Below, one piece after another: positions 25,733-35,383 of a DNA stretch of 64,000 bases. Every line of letters begins with the position of its first letter. The first letter of the stretch is position 1. Origin of the DNA: CAWKOH01 sp963851245 (lineage in GTDB: Bacteria > Actinomycetota > Acidimicrobiia > Acidimicrobiales > Palsa-688). The stretch is taken from NCBI GenBank assembly GCA_963851245.1, contig CAWKOH010000005.1, positions 248,001 to 312,000 on the forward strand. Direction: 5' to 3'. Position numbers and translations under genes: made by a program. The notes under the pieces are model-generated. The model worked only from the letters and a program-made list of their open reading frames with translations, was not told where the DNA came from and searched no databases.

Positions 25733-26662
25733 ATGGGAGTGCGGCACATCGCCGTCAGCGCGGTATTGGTACTGGCGGCCTTGGTGTCGAGCGGATGCAG
25801 CAGCACCACATCGTCAGCGCCTTCGCACCAGCTCGGTGTTTATCAGGTGGCCCAAATCGACCAGACCTTCGTGGACAGTTCGCGGCGGACCCCGCCCAAT
25901 GGTGCCTATCCGGGCAGTCCGGCGCGGACCCTGAAGGTCGTTCTGTACATTCCGGAGCGCTCCGGAGGGAGCCAGCTCAGGTTTCCTCTCGTCGTTTTCT
26001 CGCCGGGCTTCACTGCGATACCCGCTGACTACGACGCCGTGGAAGAAGCGTGGGCGTCGGCCGGGTACGTAGTCGCGGGAGTGCAGTTCCCGCTGAGCAC
26101 CCGCCTCTCCCCCGGAGGGGCCACGCTCAACGACATCGCGAACCAGCCCGGCGACGTGAAGTTCGTGATCAGCCAGCTGCTGAAGCTGAACGAGCAGAGT
26201 GGCGACCCGGTCTCGAGTCTGCTGACCACCTCCGGAGTAGCCGTCGCCGGCCACTCGCTTGGGGCGGTCACGACCTTGGGACTGGTCGCCAATACCTGCT
26301 GCCGTGACGCCGATCCCCAGATAAAGGCCGCCGTCATCATGTCCGGGTATCACTTTCCCATCCCCGGCGGGAAGTACTTCCCGAAGGGAGGCTACTACCC
26401 CCCCATGCTGTCGATAAGCGGCAGCAAAGACCCACTGGCCACCGTCTCGGACACGAATCAGCTCTTCGCGGATTACCCGTCCACGAAGTATCAGGCCATC
26501 ATGGTTGGTGGCCCGCACGTCGACTACGTGCCGCCATGGGAAACGACCCTGAACAGGACCATCGTCGCCTTCCTGAACGCCTATTTGGCCAAGAGCGGAC
26601 CGACAAGCGCCATCATGAAGAACTCGAACGTGCCCGGTCTCGCCACAATCCGATCTGGCTGA
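25733..26662 (+). CDS. Alpha/beta-hydrolase lipoprotein
   Basis: A 309-aa secreted esterase-like protein. The signal peptide ends in lipobox VSSGC (about residue 20). The catalytic elbow is VAGHSLGAVTT, an Asp is in ISGSKDPLA and the likely His in VGGPHVDYV, in the order of platelet-activating-factor acetylhydrolase or dienelactone hydrolase-like enzymes. LVVFSPGFTAIPADYD is the oxyanion strand. The ATG at 25733 after GAGGGGG was chosen because it gives a proper signal peptide. Confidence 0.82.
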   Translation: MGVRHIAVSAVLVLAALVSSGCSSTTSSAPSHQLGVYQVAQIDQTFVDSSRRTPPNGAYPGSPARTLKVVLYIPERSGGSQLRFPLVVFSPGFTAIPADYDAVEEAWASAGYVVAGVQFPLSTRLSPGGATLNDIANQPGDVKFVISQLLKLNEQSGDPVSSLLTTSGVAVAGHSLGAVTTLGLVANTCCRDADPQIKAAVIMSGYHFPIPGGKYFPKGGYYPPMLSISGSKDPLATVSDTNQLFADYPSTKYQAIMVGGPHVDYVPPWETTLNRTIVAFLNAYLAKSGPTSAIMKNSNVPGLATIRSG

Positions 26663-26778
26663 TTTCTCGGCATAACGGCGGCCGCGTTTTCGTACCGGTA
26701 TAGCGCGCTGGGCGTCAGAGTATGGGAAGTCCGAGCAGATTTCACTACCGACGGCTGCTCGCGCGGCAAACTCTGCAG

Positions 26779-28695
26779 ATGGCGTTCGAGCACATGCTGG
26801 CACCGGGTCGGATCGGGACGTTGGAGCTGCGCAACCGTATCTTGATGTGCCCGATGGGAGACGACCTGTCGGAGCCCGACGGAACGGTGGGGGACCGCCA
26901 GCGGGCCTATTTCGAGGCCCGGGCACGGGGCGGGGCCGCGCTGCTGCTCGTCGGCTCCGTGTCCATCGCCTACCCGCGGGCCAGCTTCGGACCGCACCAG
27001 GTGGCGGCTTCGGACGACCGTTACCTCCCCGGTCTGCTGGCCCTGACCGACGCGGCCCACCGCCACGGGGCCCGCATCGCCGCCCAGCTGGTCCACAACG
27101 GCTTGATGAGTCTGCTCGATGTCGCCAACGGCCTGCCGATGCTGGTTCCCGCGGTCCCGCCGGAGCCCAAACCGGACCGCTTCTCGGGCATGCTCACGCC
27201 CGCCGAGCAAGCCGGGATGGCCAAGCCCTTCACCCAGCCGACCTCCAAGGTGGAGTTCCACGTGGCGACCGAGAACGACATCGCTACGGTCGTCAGCCAA
27301 TTCACCGAGGCGGCTGAGCGGTGCGTGAAAGCGGGGTTCGACGCCATCGAGTTGCACGCCGGTCACGGCTATTTGCTCGACGAGTTCCTCTCGCCGGCCT
27401 TGAATACCCGTAGCGATGGGTGGGGCGGTGGTATCGAGGGCCGCTCGAGGCTGCTGCGTGAGTGCCTGAGAGCGATCCGGGCCCGGATCGGGCCGGAAGT
27501 CCCGCTGTGGATCCGCATCAACGCCGTTGAGCACCACAAGCCCGGGGGTGAGCGGTTCGACGAGCAGCTGGAGGTGATCGACCTGTGCCGGGCGGAGGGC
27601 ATCGACGCCGTGCACGTCACCGCCTATGCCAGCACCGACGTCGCCACCGGTCCCACTGATTCCTACGTACCCCATACCACCCCGCACCCTTTGCGGGGCT
27701 ACGCCCGGGCGGTGAAGGAACGGGTCGACGTCCCGGTCATCACCTACGGCCGCTACGAGCCGGAGGAGGCCGAGGAGGTGCTGGCCGAGGGGGACGCCGA
27801 CTTCATCGCCATGGGCCGCAAGCTACTGGCCGAGCCCGACCTGCCCCGGCGGCTGGCCGAGGGTGCGCCGGAGGACATCCGACCGTGCATCTACCAGTAC
27901 CGCTGCATCGGCGCCATCTTCATCAACGAGCACCTCACGTGTGTGAGCAACGCCCGCACCGGCCGGGAGGCCGAGCTCGGTGAGGGCCGGGCGAGGGCAC
28001 CGCGACGGGTACTGGTGATCGGAGGTGGCGCCGCTGGGATGGAGGCCGCCCACGTCCTTGCTGCCGATGGCCATGACGTGACGCTTTGGGAGGAGAACAC
28101 CGAACTGGGTGGAGTGCTGAGGGTTGCGGCCCGCACGGACGGGCAGCTCGATCGGTACCTCCGCTGGCTGCGCCGGCGGTTGGCCGCCAGCGGGGCGACG
28201 GTCGTCACCGGCCGGCGGGCGACCGCGTCCGACATCGCCACTGCCGCCTTCGACGAGGTGGTCGTGGCCACAGGCGGGGCTACACCGGCCGTCGACCTCG
28301 ACGCCGCCGGCGAACGGGTCTCCGTCCGTGGTGGTGACACCCCGGGCGTGCGGATCGCCGGTTTCATGGCCGCGCAGGGCAAGACGGTGGAGCTGGTCGA
28401 GCCGTCCGGTGTCTTCGGCCAATCTCTCGGGCTTCCCGGAAGATGGCGGCTCGTACCCGACCTTGAGGACGCCGGCGTGTCCCTGGTGACCGAGCCGGCA
28501 CTCGACGCGGACACTATTATCGACACCACCCGCCTCACACCCGACCCGGCGATGGCCGGCCAGCTGCGGGAGGCGGGCGTGGCAGTGACCATCGTGGGGG
28601 ATGCCAACCCCGACGGCGTCGGCCGCATCGAGGGCGCCAACATCGACGTAGCCTGGCTGGCGTCCCGCCTGCGCCACGCCTCGCCTCAGGCGTAG
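26779..28695 (+). CDS. Old-yellow-enzyme type NADH:flavin oxidoreductase with FAD/NAD domain
   Basis: A 638-aa enzyme of the 2,4-dienoyl-CoA reductase (FadH) class. The N-terminal TIM barrel binds FMN (GTLELRNRILMCPMG, AAQLVHNG, FDAIELHAGHGYLLDEFLSP). A cysteine-rich linker is at about residue 370, and the C-terminal half has RVLVIGGGAAGMEAA (dinucleotide fold). The linker reads CIYQYRC with a later Cys, so only three cysteines are seen in place of the usual four that hold a 4Fe-4S cluster. An in-frame ATG at 26722 is an alternative start. It probably reduces an enoyl or nitro compound. Confidence 0.88.
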   Translation: MAFEHMLAPGRIGTLELRNRILMCPMGDDLSEPDGTVGDRQRAYFEARARGGAALLLVGSVSIAYPRASFGPHQVAASDDRYLPGLLALTDAAHRHGARIAAQLVHNGLMSLLDVANGLPMLVPAVPPEPKPDRFSGMLTPAEQAGMAKPFTQPTSKVEFHVATENDIATVVSQFTEAAERCVKAGFDAIELHAGHGYLLDEFLSPALNTRSDGWGGGIEGRSRLLRECLRAIRARIGPEVPLWIRINAVEHHKPGGERFDEQLEVIDLCRAEGIDAVHVTAYASTDVATGPTDSYVPHTTPHPLRGYARAVKERVDVPVITYGRYEPEEAEEVLAEGDADFIAMGRKLLAEPDLPRRLAEGAPEDIRPCIYQYRCIGAIFINEHLTCVSNARTGREAELGEGRARAPRRVLVIGGGAAGMEAAHVLAADGHDVTLWEENTELGGVLRVAARTDGQLDRYLRWLRRRLAASGATVVTGRRATASDIATAAFDEVVVATGGATPAVDLDAAGERVSVRGGDTPGVRIAGFMAAQGKTVELVEPSGVFGQSLGLPGRWRLVPDLEDAGVSLVTEPALDADTIIDTTRLTPDPAMAGQLREAGVAVTIVGDANPDGVGRIEGANIDVAWLASRLRHASPQA

Positions 28696-28784
28696 ACGTT
28701 GACTGTCCCGTCCAGGCCGATGGTGGCAGGATCGGTCCGCCCAGTGGCGGCCAGGGTATCTAGTAGTCACTACCCTGAACAAGC

Positions 28785-29891
28785 GTGACCTCGGTCGAAA
28801 CGAGCGCAGTGTGCGTGTGGGACACGACGGCCCGGTTGGAGGAGGTCGAGGTCGACGCGCCCCAGGCAGGGGAGGTGCGGGTCAAGGTGGCAGCGTCGGG
28901 CGTGTGCGGCTCGGACCTCCACGTGCTGCACGGCCGGGCGTCGGTAGGGACCTTTCCTATGGTGCTCGGCCACGAGGGCGCCGGCGTCATCGATGAGGTC
29001 GGCGAGGGAGTGGTCGGCGTGGGACCGGGTGACCACGTGGTGTGCGCCCTCTACGGGCCCTGCGGGAGCTGTGCGAACTGCCGGGCCGGGACTCTCAACC
29101 GGTGTGACGGACCGGCCCGGGTGGCCGCCATCGCCGGCAAGATGGCGGACGGCACCACTCGGGTCCGGACCAAGAAGGGCGAGGCTCTCTACCCGTTCTG
29201 CGGGCTGGGGACGATGGCCGGCTACGTCGTAGTGCGGGAGTCTCAGGTAGTCAAGGTCGACCGGGACATCCCGCTCGAGTTGATCTGCCTGGCCGGGTGT
29301 GGGGTGACGACCGGGCTAGGGGCGGTGCTCAACATCGCCGACGTTCGGCCTGGCGCCACCGTGGCCGTCGTCGGCTGTGGCGGCGTCGGCCTCAACGTCG
29401 TGCAAGGAGCCCGGATCGCCGGGGCGGCTGCGATCCTGGCCCTCGACACGAACCCTCGCAAGCTGGAACTGGCGGGCCGGCTCGGCGCCACGCACACCGT
29501 CATCCCGAGCGCCGGCGTCCACGCGGCGGTCACTGAGATCTTCCCCGGCGGCGTCGACGTCGCGTTCGAGGTGGTCGGCTCGCCCGCACTGGTGGCGGAG
29601 ACCTTCACCGCCACCCGGCCCGGAGGTACCTGCGTGATGGTCGGGTCGCCGCCGCCGGGCAGCACCATCCCGATCGACGGGCGGGCACTTTTCGCGGAGC
29701 GGCGCCTGCTCGGTTGCTTGGGCGGCAGCAACATACCGTCCCGAGACATCCCCCGCATCGCCTCCCTCTACCGCCGGGGCCTCCTCGACCTCGAGACTCT
29801 CGTCACCAGTCGCCGGCCGCTGGCCGACTTCGCCGGCGCCGTCGGTGAGACCGAAGCGGGCGAGGTGGCCCGTAGCGTCCTCATCCCCTGA
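28785..29891 (+). CDS. Zinc-dependent alcohol dehydrogenase (MDR family)
   Basis: A 368-aa medium-chain dehydrogenase with GTG start. Catalytic zinc ligands are in GVCGSDLH and GHEGAG; the structural zinc site is CGSCANCRAGTLNRC (four Cys). The cofactor motif VVGCGGVGLNVVQGARIAGA and an Asp after strand 2 (LALDTN) point to NAD. The class III/NDMA-dependent ADH group is the closest I recognise. It lies 90 bases after the OYE gene on the same strand and could share its transcript. Confidence 0.9.
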   Translation: MTSVETSAVCVWDTTARLEEVEVDAPQAGEVRVKVAASGVCGSDLHVLHGRASVGTFPMVLGHEGAGVIDEVGEGVVGVGPGDHVVCALYGPCGSCANCRAGTLNRCDGPARVAAIAGKMADGTTRVRTKKGEALYPFCGLGTMAGYVVVRESQVVKVDRDIPLELICLAGCGVTTGLGAVLNIADVRPGATVAVVGCGGVGLNVVQGARIAGAAAILALDTNPRKLELAGRLGATHTVIPSAGVHAAVTEIFPGGVDVAFEVVGSPALVAETFTATRPGGTCVMVGSPPPGSTIPIDGRALFAERRLLGCLGGSNIPSRDIPRIASLYRRGLLDLETLVTSRRPLADFAGAVGETEAGEVARSVLIP

Positions 29892-29913
29892 GCCGCCACC
29901 CGAGCGGGGCGGC
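29892..29913. terminator. Short hairpin between convergent genes
   Basis: GCCGCC (29892-29897) pairs with GGCGGC (29908-29913) across a 10-nt loop, exactly between the stops of the convergent alcohol dehydrogenase and amidohydrolase genes. Weak, without a U tract. Confidence 0.4.
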
Positions 29914-29918
29914 GTCAG

Positions 29919-31139
29919 CTATGTCGCCGACGCCGTGGTGCTCTGAGCAACAGGCGTGGTTCCCAGTCCGAGAAGAGTGGCGGCGTTACCCCGCAGAATC
30001 TTCTGCAACTCATCGTCATCGAGCTCATCGGCAAAACCCCTGACCGTGTCGAGGGTGTGCGGCCACGTGGAATCCTGGTGCGGGTAATCGGTCTCGAAGG
30101 TGATCTGTTCGATCCCGATGACGTGACGCGCCGCCAAACCCGTCATGTCGTCGTAGAAGCATCCGTAGACCTGGGTCATGTAATGACTTGGCGACTCCGG
30201 CAAGCGGTGGTTGCCCTTGGCCCAGATCTCCTTGGCCCAGAGGGTGTCAGCGCGGTCCAGCACGTACGGAATCCATCCGATCTGGCCTTCTGCGAAGCAG
30301 ATGCGCAGGTTGGGGTGACGGGCGAGCACGCCGGAGAAGAGCCAATCGGTGAGGGCCATGGTAGAAGTGAGGAACACCAGCGTCGCTGTCACCGCCGGCG
30401 GCACGTCTGGCGATGAGGTCAACCAGGTGGACGAGGAGCCGATGTGCATAAAGATGGCGGTGCCGGTGTCGTCGCATGCGGCGAAGAACGGTCCCCAGTG
30501 ATCGCTCGGGTCGTGGATGGTCGGGAGACCGAGTTTTCCGGGCAGCTCCGAGAAGGCGACGGCGTGCACACCGCGGTCCGCATTGCGACGCACTTCAGCT
30601 GCGGCCAGCAGTGGATCCCACAGGGGAACGATGGCGAGCGGGACCAGGCGACCGTTCGAGTCGCCCGCCCACTCCTCGACCATCCAGTCGTTGAACGCCC
30701 GCACGCAGGCCAAAGCCAACTCCTTATCAGAGCGCTCGGCGAACAGCTGACCGCAGAACCGCGGATAGGTTGGGAAGCACAACGAGGCCTCGACATGGTT
30801 GAGGTCCATGTCGGCCATTCGTGCCACCGGGTCGTAACACCCCGGCCGCATCTGGTCGAAAGCGATGGGACCCATCCACCAGTCCGATTCGTCGTAACCC
30901 GCGCACACGTTCAGCATCTGATGGCACCACGCCAGATCCTCGTACACCCACCAGTCCGTCTCCGGTCCCTCGCCCCCCCTGCGGAACATCTGGTTGCCCT
31001 GTACCCACTCGACGCTGTACGTGTCGCGCACGACCCGAGGTCCGCGGTCTCGCAGAGAGGCGGGAAGCCATGTCTGCCACAGGTGGGGAGGTTCGATGAC
31101 GTGGTCATCCACGGAGATGACGCGGGGGATCTGGCGCAT
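29919..31139 (-). CDS. Amidohydrolase-2 family protein
   Basis: A 406-aa metal-dependent TIM-barrel protein. The N-terminal motif is ISVDDHVIEPPHLWQTWLP (DxH type), MADMDLNHVEASLCFPTYPR follows, IFMHIGSSS supplies the second His, FAEGQIGWIPYVLDR a third region, and FETDYPHQDSTWP the last Asp. The ATG at 31139 begins at the conserved start; the longer frame overlaps the aldehyde dehydrogenase. A 38-base gap to that gene suggests one transcript. The pattern resembles the genes at 14917 and 61468. Substrate unknown, a carboxylic or lactone intermediate is likely. Confidence 0.88.
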   Translation of the reverse strand: MRQIPRVISVDDHVIEPPHLWQTWLPASLRDRGPRVVRDTYSVEWVQGNQMFRRGGEGPETDWWVYEDLAWCHQMLNVCAGYDESDWWMGPIAFDQMRPGCYDPVARMADMDLNHVEASLCFPTYPRFCGQLFAERSDKELALACVRAFNDWMVEEWAGDSNGRLVPLAIVPLWDPLLAAAEVRRNADRGVHAVAFSELPGKLGLPTIHDPSDHWGPFFAACDDTGTAIFMHIGSSSTWLTSSPDVPPAVTATLVFLTSTMALTDWLFSGVLARHPNLRICFAEGQIGWIPYVLDRADTLWAKEIWAKGNHRLPESPSHYMTQVYGCFYDDMTGLAARHVIGIEQITFETDYPHQDSTWPHTLDTVRGFADELDDDELQKILRGNAATLLGLGTTPVAQSTTASAT

Positions 31140-31177
31140 TGTGCCGCTCTGGCGGGAGCCACCGGGCGGGGGGCCAT

Positions 31178-32669
31178 TCACGGCAGGTCGACCCAGGCCG
31201 TCTTTAGCTGGGTGTTCTCCAGGACGCTCTCCCATCCGGAGTCGCGGCCAAAGCCGCTGTCCTTCACACCGCCGAAAGGCATGGCCCAGTGGATCTTGCG
31301 ATACGTGTTGACCCACACTGATCCCACCCGCAGCGCCCGCACGAACCGGTGGGCCCGGGAGAGATCATTGGTCCACACGCCGGCCGCCAGGCCATAGCGG
31401 GTGGCGTTGGCGAGCTCGAGGGCGTGGTCGTCATCGCGGAAGGGAATAACGACAGTGACCGGGCCGAAGATCTCCTCCTGGCAGATGCGCAGGTCGTTGC
31501 GTTCTGAGCGGAAAAGGGTCGGGGCCACGTAGTACCCCCCGCCGAGGGTGCTCCCGGAGGGGAAGAGCTGCCGCGCCGCTGCCTCCGCCGAACACCAGCT
31601 CAGCGTCCTCGCTCAAGCCAAGGGCCAGATACGAGCGCACCCGCTCGAACTGCTCGGTAGAGACGATGGGCCCCATGGTCGTAGCCGGATCGAGGGGCGG
31701 ACCCAGCTCAATGGCGCCCGCAATGGCGCGGATCCGCTCGACCAGCTCGTCGGCGATGGACTCGTGAGCCAGGATGCGCGACCCGGCGATGCATGTCTGG
31801 CCGGCATTGCCGGTGAAGATCGACATGGTGCTGACCCCGACGCTGGCCAGGCCCAGGTCGGCGTCAGAGAACACGATGTTGGGGGACTTGCCCCCCAGCT
31901 CGAAGTGGAGTGGCCGCAGCATCGGGGCGGACCGGCCTGCGATGACCCGGGCCGTATCGGTGGAACCGGTGAAGCTGATACGCCCCACTCCGGGATGACG
32001 CACCAGGGCGTCGCCCGCCTCTTCGCCGAAGCCTGCCACCACGTTCATCACTCCTGCCGGCAATCCGGCCTCGAGGGCCAGCTCCCCCAGGCGTAGAACC
32101 GAGCACGAGGCCTGTTCGGCCGGCTTGACCACGACGGCGTTACCGGCGGCGAGGGCTGCCCCCAGCTTGGCGCACGTAATGGACAAGGGGGCGTTCCAGG
32201 GGACGATCAGGCCCACCACACCGATCGGCTCGCGCAGGGTGAAGTTGAAGCTGGTCGGGCTGATATCGACGGTGTCGCCAGCGATCTTGTCGGCGGCACC
32301 GGCGAAGTAGTGGAGCATCTCCACACACGCCGGCAGGTCGAACGTGGTCGTCTCCGAGATGATGCGCCCGTTGTCCCGGCCCTCCAGCTCGGCCAGCTCA
32401 CCGGCGTGGTCGGCGATCACGTGGGCCAACCGGCGCAGGTGCCCGGCCCGGGCCAGTGCGGGCAAGGTTCGCCACCGCTTCTCGAACCCGCTGGCGGCGG
32501 CGTCCACCGCCCTGGCCACGTCTGTTTCTCCGCTCCGCGGCACGCCGGCCCAGACCCGACCGTTCGAGGGGTCGATGCTCTCCAGCACGGCGCCCGAGGC
32601 GGCGGACTGCAAGTCCTCCCCGATGACGTTTTGGAACTGCCGGCCGCACGACACCGTCGGGTCACCCAT
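31178..32669 (-). pseudogene. Aldehyde dehydrogenase, frameshifted
   Basis: An NAD(P) aldehyde dehydrogenase of about 497 codons in two frames. The first (ATG at 32669, preceded by GGGAGGGAG) has VPWNAPLSITCAKLGAALAAG, the catalytic Glu in FELGGKSPN and the nucleophile in NAGQTCIAGSR. Near 31560-31585 the frame slips, and the rest (GGGYYVAPTLF, EEIFGPVTVVIPF, PFGGVKDSGFGRDSG) reads in a second frame to 31178. The total length is 3n+1, as one added base would give. Likely co-transcribed with the amidohydrolase downstream. Oxidises an aldehyde to the acid. Confidence 0.86.
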
Positions 32670-32744
32670 GTGCCTGCTCCCTCCCGGCTCCACCGTAGCC
32701 GACCCGGCCCCGGACCAGATAGCGAAATCGTGCGGAGGCGGTCC

Positions 32745-33197
32745 TCAGTTGGGACTAAGGTCGATGCTGAACTCTCTCGCCTCGGGGTAGTGACCGTAGA
32801 AGTCGATGCGGCTGTATCCCCGTCTCACGTAGAGCGCCTCGGCCTCCGGCTGGCGGGGACCGGTCTCCAGGACCAATCGAGCATAACCCGCTTCAATAGC
32901 AGCGTCTTCGAGGGCCGCCAGGACGCGGACGGCCAGACCACGTCGACGGTAGTCCGGGTTTGTCCACATCCGCTTGACCTCACACGTATTCGTGTCGTAT
33001 CGGCGGAAGCCGCCCCCGGCAGCAGTCACCGGCCCGTCCATCACCACCAGGAACAGCCCGGATGGAGGGTCGAACTCGTCGTCTGTGGCTAGAGTCATTT
33101 CGATGTTGGCGCCGTAACGGGTGTCGTACTCGTGGGTCAAGCCGGCGAGCAACGGCACCACCGCTTTGTCGCTCAGGCGGACGATACGCATCTCCAT
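32745..33197 (-). CDS. GNAT family N-acetyltransferase
   Basis: A 150-aa acetyltransferase. The acetyl-CoA motif is EVKRMWTNPDYRRRGLAVRVLAALEDAAIEAG, followed by LVLETGPRQPEAEALYVRRGYSRI. MRIVRLSDK near the start is typical. Several close starts exist (GTG 33215, ATG 33197, ATG 33191); none has a strong ribosome site. Substrate unknown. Confidence 0.8.
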   Translation of the reverse strand: MEMRIVRLSDKAVVPLLAGLTHEYDTRYGANIEMTLATDDEFDPPSGLFLVVMDGPVTAAGGGFRRYDTNTCEVKRMWTNPDYRRRGLAVRVLAALEDAAIEAGYARLVLETGPRQPEAEALYVRRGYSRIDFYGHYPEAREFSIDLSPN

Positions 33198-33415
33198 GGC
33201 CAGATACTCACGCACTTCTGGCCGGGCTGCATAAGGTTTCTCCGATACGTCATTCCGGTCCGACGCGGTCTCGAAGAAGATCTCGTAGCCCAGTCGAGCT
33301 TCATCTACCGGGTCGATGTGGTGCCCGATGGCGGGGATCGCTCAATGCCCCCACAGGCGAATCTGAATCGAGCTACTACGCTCCGGTCGAGTATCCGAGC
33401 AGAGAGGAGCCCGAG

Positions 33416-33847
33416 ATGGAGTCAACACCTAACAGTGCGATGTCCGGACAGGGACTCACCGGCAAGCACCGCAACCCCGTCCTCGTCTGGCTGGTCTGGC
33501 CGCTCATTACCCTGGGCATCTACCACCTCTACTGGTGGTACAAGATCAACGACGAGGCGCGACGCCTCGACCGTTCGCTCGACGTGAACCCGCTGCTGTC
33601 CCTTCTCGCCCTGTTTCCCGGCGGGCTGATCATCGTCCCGCCGTTCGTCACCGTGTACCGGACAGGAAAACGCATCCGTTCGATGCAGCAGGCAGCCGGG
33701 ATCCCGCCCAACGTCCTACCCATAATCGGTCTGCTACTTATGTTCGTCTTCTCGACCTACAGCCTGTACTACCAGATCAGCCTTAACGGAATCTGGACCG
33801 CCTACGGAAACCAGCCGGAGAACACTCAGGTTCCTGTCAAGTCCTGA
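33416..33847 (+). CDS. DUF4234 membrane protein
   Basis: A 143-aa membrane protein of the DUF4234 family. It opens with the family signature KHRNPVLVWLVWPLITLGIYHLYWWYKINDEARRLD, then has two further hydrophobic segments (LLSLLALFPGGLIIVPPFV and VLPIIGLLLMFVF) and a final YYQISLNGIW. Three to four transmembrane helices; function not established. The ATG at 33416 follows GAGGAG at good spacing. Confidence 0.82.
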   Translation: MESTPNSAMSGQGLTGKHRNPVLVWLVWPLITLGIYHLYWWYKINDEARRLDRSLDVNPLLSLLALFPGGLIIVPPFVTVYRTGKRIRSMQQAAGIPPNVLPIIGLLLMFVFSTYSLYYQISLNGIWTAYGNQPENTQVPVKS

Positions 33848-33933
33848 GGGCACCCGCCCCTGGTCACTGGTTCGCGATGGCGATGCCGATGCCGTAAGTT
33901 TGCCCTCACTACCAGGACCAGGAGAGGCCAGGT

Positions 33934-34410
33934 ATGCGTACCTACGATCAGAATCAGATGGCGGACTTCCTAGCCATACAGCGGCTACAAGCCAGCTATG
34001 CCGATATCGTGACGAGGCGGGCATGGGACGAGCTGAAGCAGATCTTTCTGGCCGATGTCACCCTTCAGGTGGACAAGCGCGACGGCACGCCCTTGGTTCT
34101 ACGGTCGCCTGAGGCCATTGGCGACTTCATTCGCACCAGTATCGAGCAATTCGATTTCTTCGAGTTCGTGATCTTGAACTCAGTCGTGGATCTTGGCTCC
34201 CCTGACTCGCGACGGGCGACGGCCCGCATGTACATGGCGGAGCTTCGCCATTCAAGGGACAGCGGCCGGCGTACGAATGCTTTCGGGCTGTATCGGGACA
34301 CATTCGTCAGGCAGGGCGATGAGTGGTGGTTCGAGGCTCGGAGCTACCGTTCGGCGGCGAGAACCGGCTCCCGTGAATTGGATGTCTTCGGTTTTGGAGC
34401 TGAGGATTGA
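33934..34410 (+). CDS. SnoaL-like NTF2-fold protein
   Basis: A 158-aa nuclear-transport-factor-2 fold protein. The pattern FLAIQRLQASYADIVTRRAWDELKQIFLADVTLQVD opens it, with GLYRDTFVRQGDEWWFEARSY as the closing strands. An AGGAG precedes the ATG. Such proteins are often small dehydratases or isomerases, but no active-site residues can be assigned. It precedes a cupin gene. Confidence 0.83.
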   Translation: MRTYDQNQMADFLAIQRLQASYADIVTRRAWDELKQIFLADVTLQVDKRDGTPLVLRSPEAIGDFIRTSIEQFDFFEFVILNSVVDLGSPDSRRATARMYMAELRHSRDSGRRTNAFGLYRDTFVRQGDEWWFEARSYRSAARTGSRELDVFGFGAED

Positions 34411-34544
34411 GTGTCAGGACTGGCTCTCCTCCGCCGGAGCCACGATGAAGGCTCGTCTCATCAGCAGGTCGACTGCGCTTGGCCCCGACGACAGCATCTG
34501 GTGCACCCTATGTGCCTGCACCGCGGTTGGGACGAGTTGGTCTG

Positions 34545-34862
34545 ATGAGCGGGGCGCTCCGAGGCAGACTCTCGCCATCGACTCGGGCGCCTGACCTCGG
34601 TGAGAACAGCGAGGAGCTCATCAGGCTTAGGAATGTGGTCGTCGAGCACATACTTAGCGGCGCTCTATCGGCGCCTGTCGATTACAACCAGTCACACGAC
34701 GAATGGGTCTTGGTCCTGGAAGGTGCGGCGGTTCTGGAAGTCGGTGACGACCGCCTCGACCTCAGCCGCGGTGACTGGGTGCTTTTACCTGCGAACGTCG
34801 CTCACCGGTTAATCGAATCTCGTCCGGGTACGTCGTGGCTTGCAGTGCACTTCTTCCCTTGA
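34545..34862 (+). CDS. Cupin domain protein
   Basis: A 105-aa single-domain cupin. The core motif is NQSHDEWVLVLEGAAVLEVGDDRLDLSRGDWVLLPANVAHRL, giving a His, an Asp/Glu and a second His that can bind a metal. The stop lies inside a perfect hairpin (34846-34884). The ATG at 34545 lacks a clear ribosome site. Role unknown; such cupins often belong to sugar or small-acid metabolism. Confidence 0.76.
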   Translation: MSGALRGRLSPSTRAPDLGENSEELIRLRNVVVEHILSGALSAPVDYNQSHDEWVLVLEGAAVLEVGDDRLDLSRGDWVLLPANVAHRLIESRPGTSWLAVHFFP

Positions 34863-34884
34863 TCTCATCAAGGGAAGAAGTGCA
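34846..34884. repeat. Perfect 18-bp palindrome, likely terminator
   Basis: TGCACTTCTTCCCTTGAT and its exact complement ATCAAGGGAAGAAGTGCA flank a 3-nt loop CTC. It includes the cupin stop codon (34860-34862) and precedes the convergent gene at 34916, so it could end both transcripts. It has no U run, and its perfection over 18 bp with such a small loop is unusual for an ordinary terminator. Confidence 0.8.
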
Positions 34885-34915
34885 GACCCTGCCCGACGTC
34901 TTCGGAGACCACGCC

Positions 34916-35383
34916 TTACGGCGGCAGCTGCACGCGGATGCCGGCAGCTTGAAGCGCTGAGACAAGTCTCTGCGGATCACCCCTGGTTGCGACGGCAACT
35001 GGTCGGGGCTCACCGCTCTCGGTCGTCAGCACTACCCATCTACGACGGAGATAGCCAACTGAGGGAGCCACTGAAAGCTCGGCCATCGCCTCTGACGCAT
35101 TGAAATACCGCTCCGTGCGTAGCAGAGTCCGTGCCAGGCGGTTTGCGAAGACGAGAGCGACGATGCCGTCTTGGACCACAATCTCCATGCCCCTCGACAT
35201 CCGGTTCGGCCAACGACCCGAGGGCAGCACGAACTTCGCTACTACCCGTTCCCGGTGGATGATGGGCCGGGATGCGAGTTCGGCGCGTACCGACCGCTCT
35301 CGCCGCGTCCGGAACTGGGTCTCGACGAGGGCCACGATCAGCAGTGCCCCGCCGATCACGATGATCCAGTGGTTGGCGTCCAC
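34916..35383 (-). CDS. Hypothetical membrane-anchored protein
   Basis: A 155-aa protein with GTG start. One N-terminal transmembrane helix (WIIVIGGALLIVALVE, residues about 6-21) is followed by a soluble domain RTRRERSVRAELASRP and a region with GMEIVVQDGIVALVFANRLARTLLRTERYF. No family recognised; it ends at a QLPP tail. Likely anchored in the cytoplasmic membrane with the domain inside. Confidence 0.6.
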   Translation of the reverse strand: MDANHWIIVIGGALLIVALVETQFRTRRERSVRAELASRPIIHRERVVAKFVLPSGRWPNRMSRGMEIVVQDGIVALVFANRLARTLLRTERYFNASEAMAELSVAPSVGYLRRRWVVLTTESGEPRPVAVATRGDPQRLVSALQAAGIRVQLPP

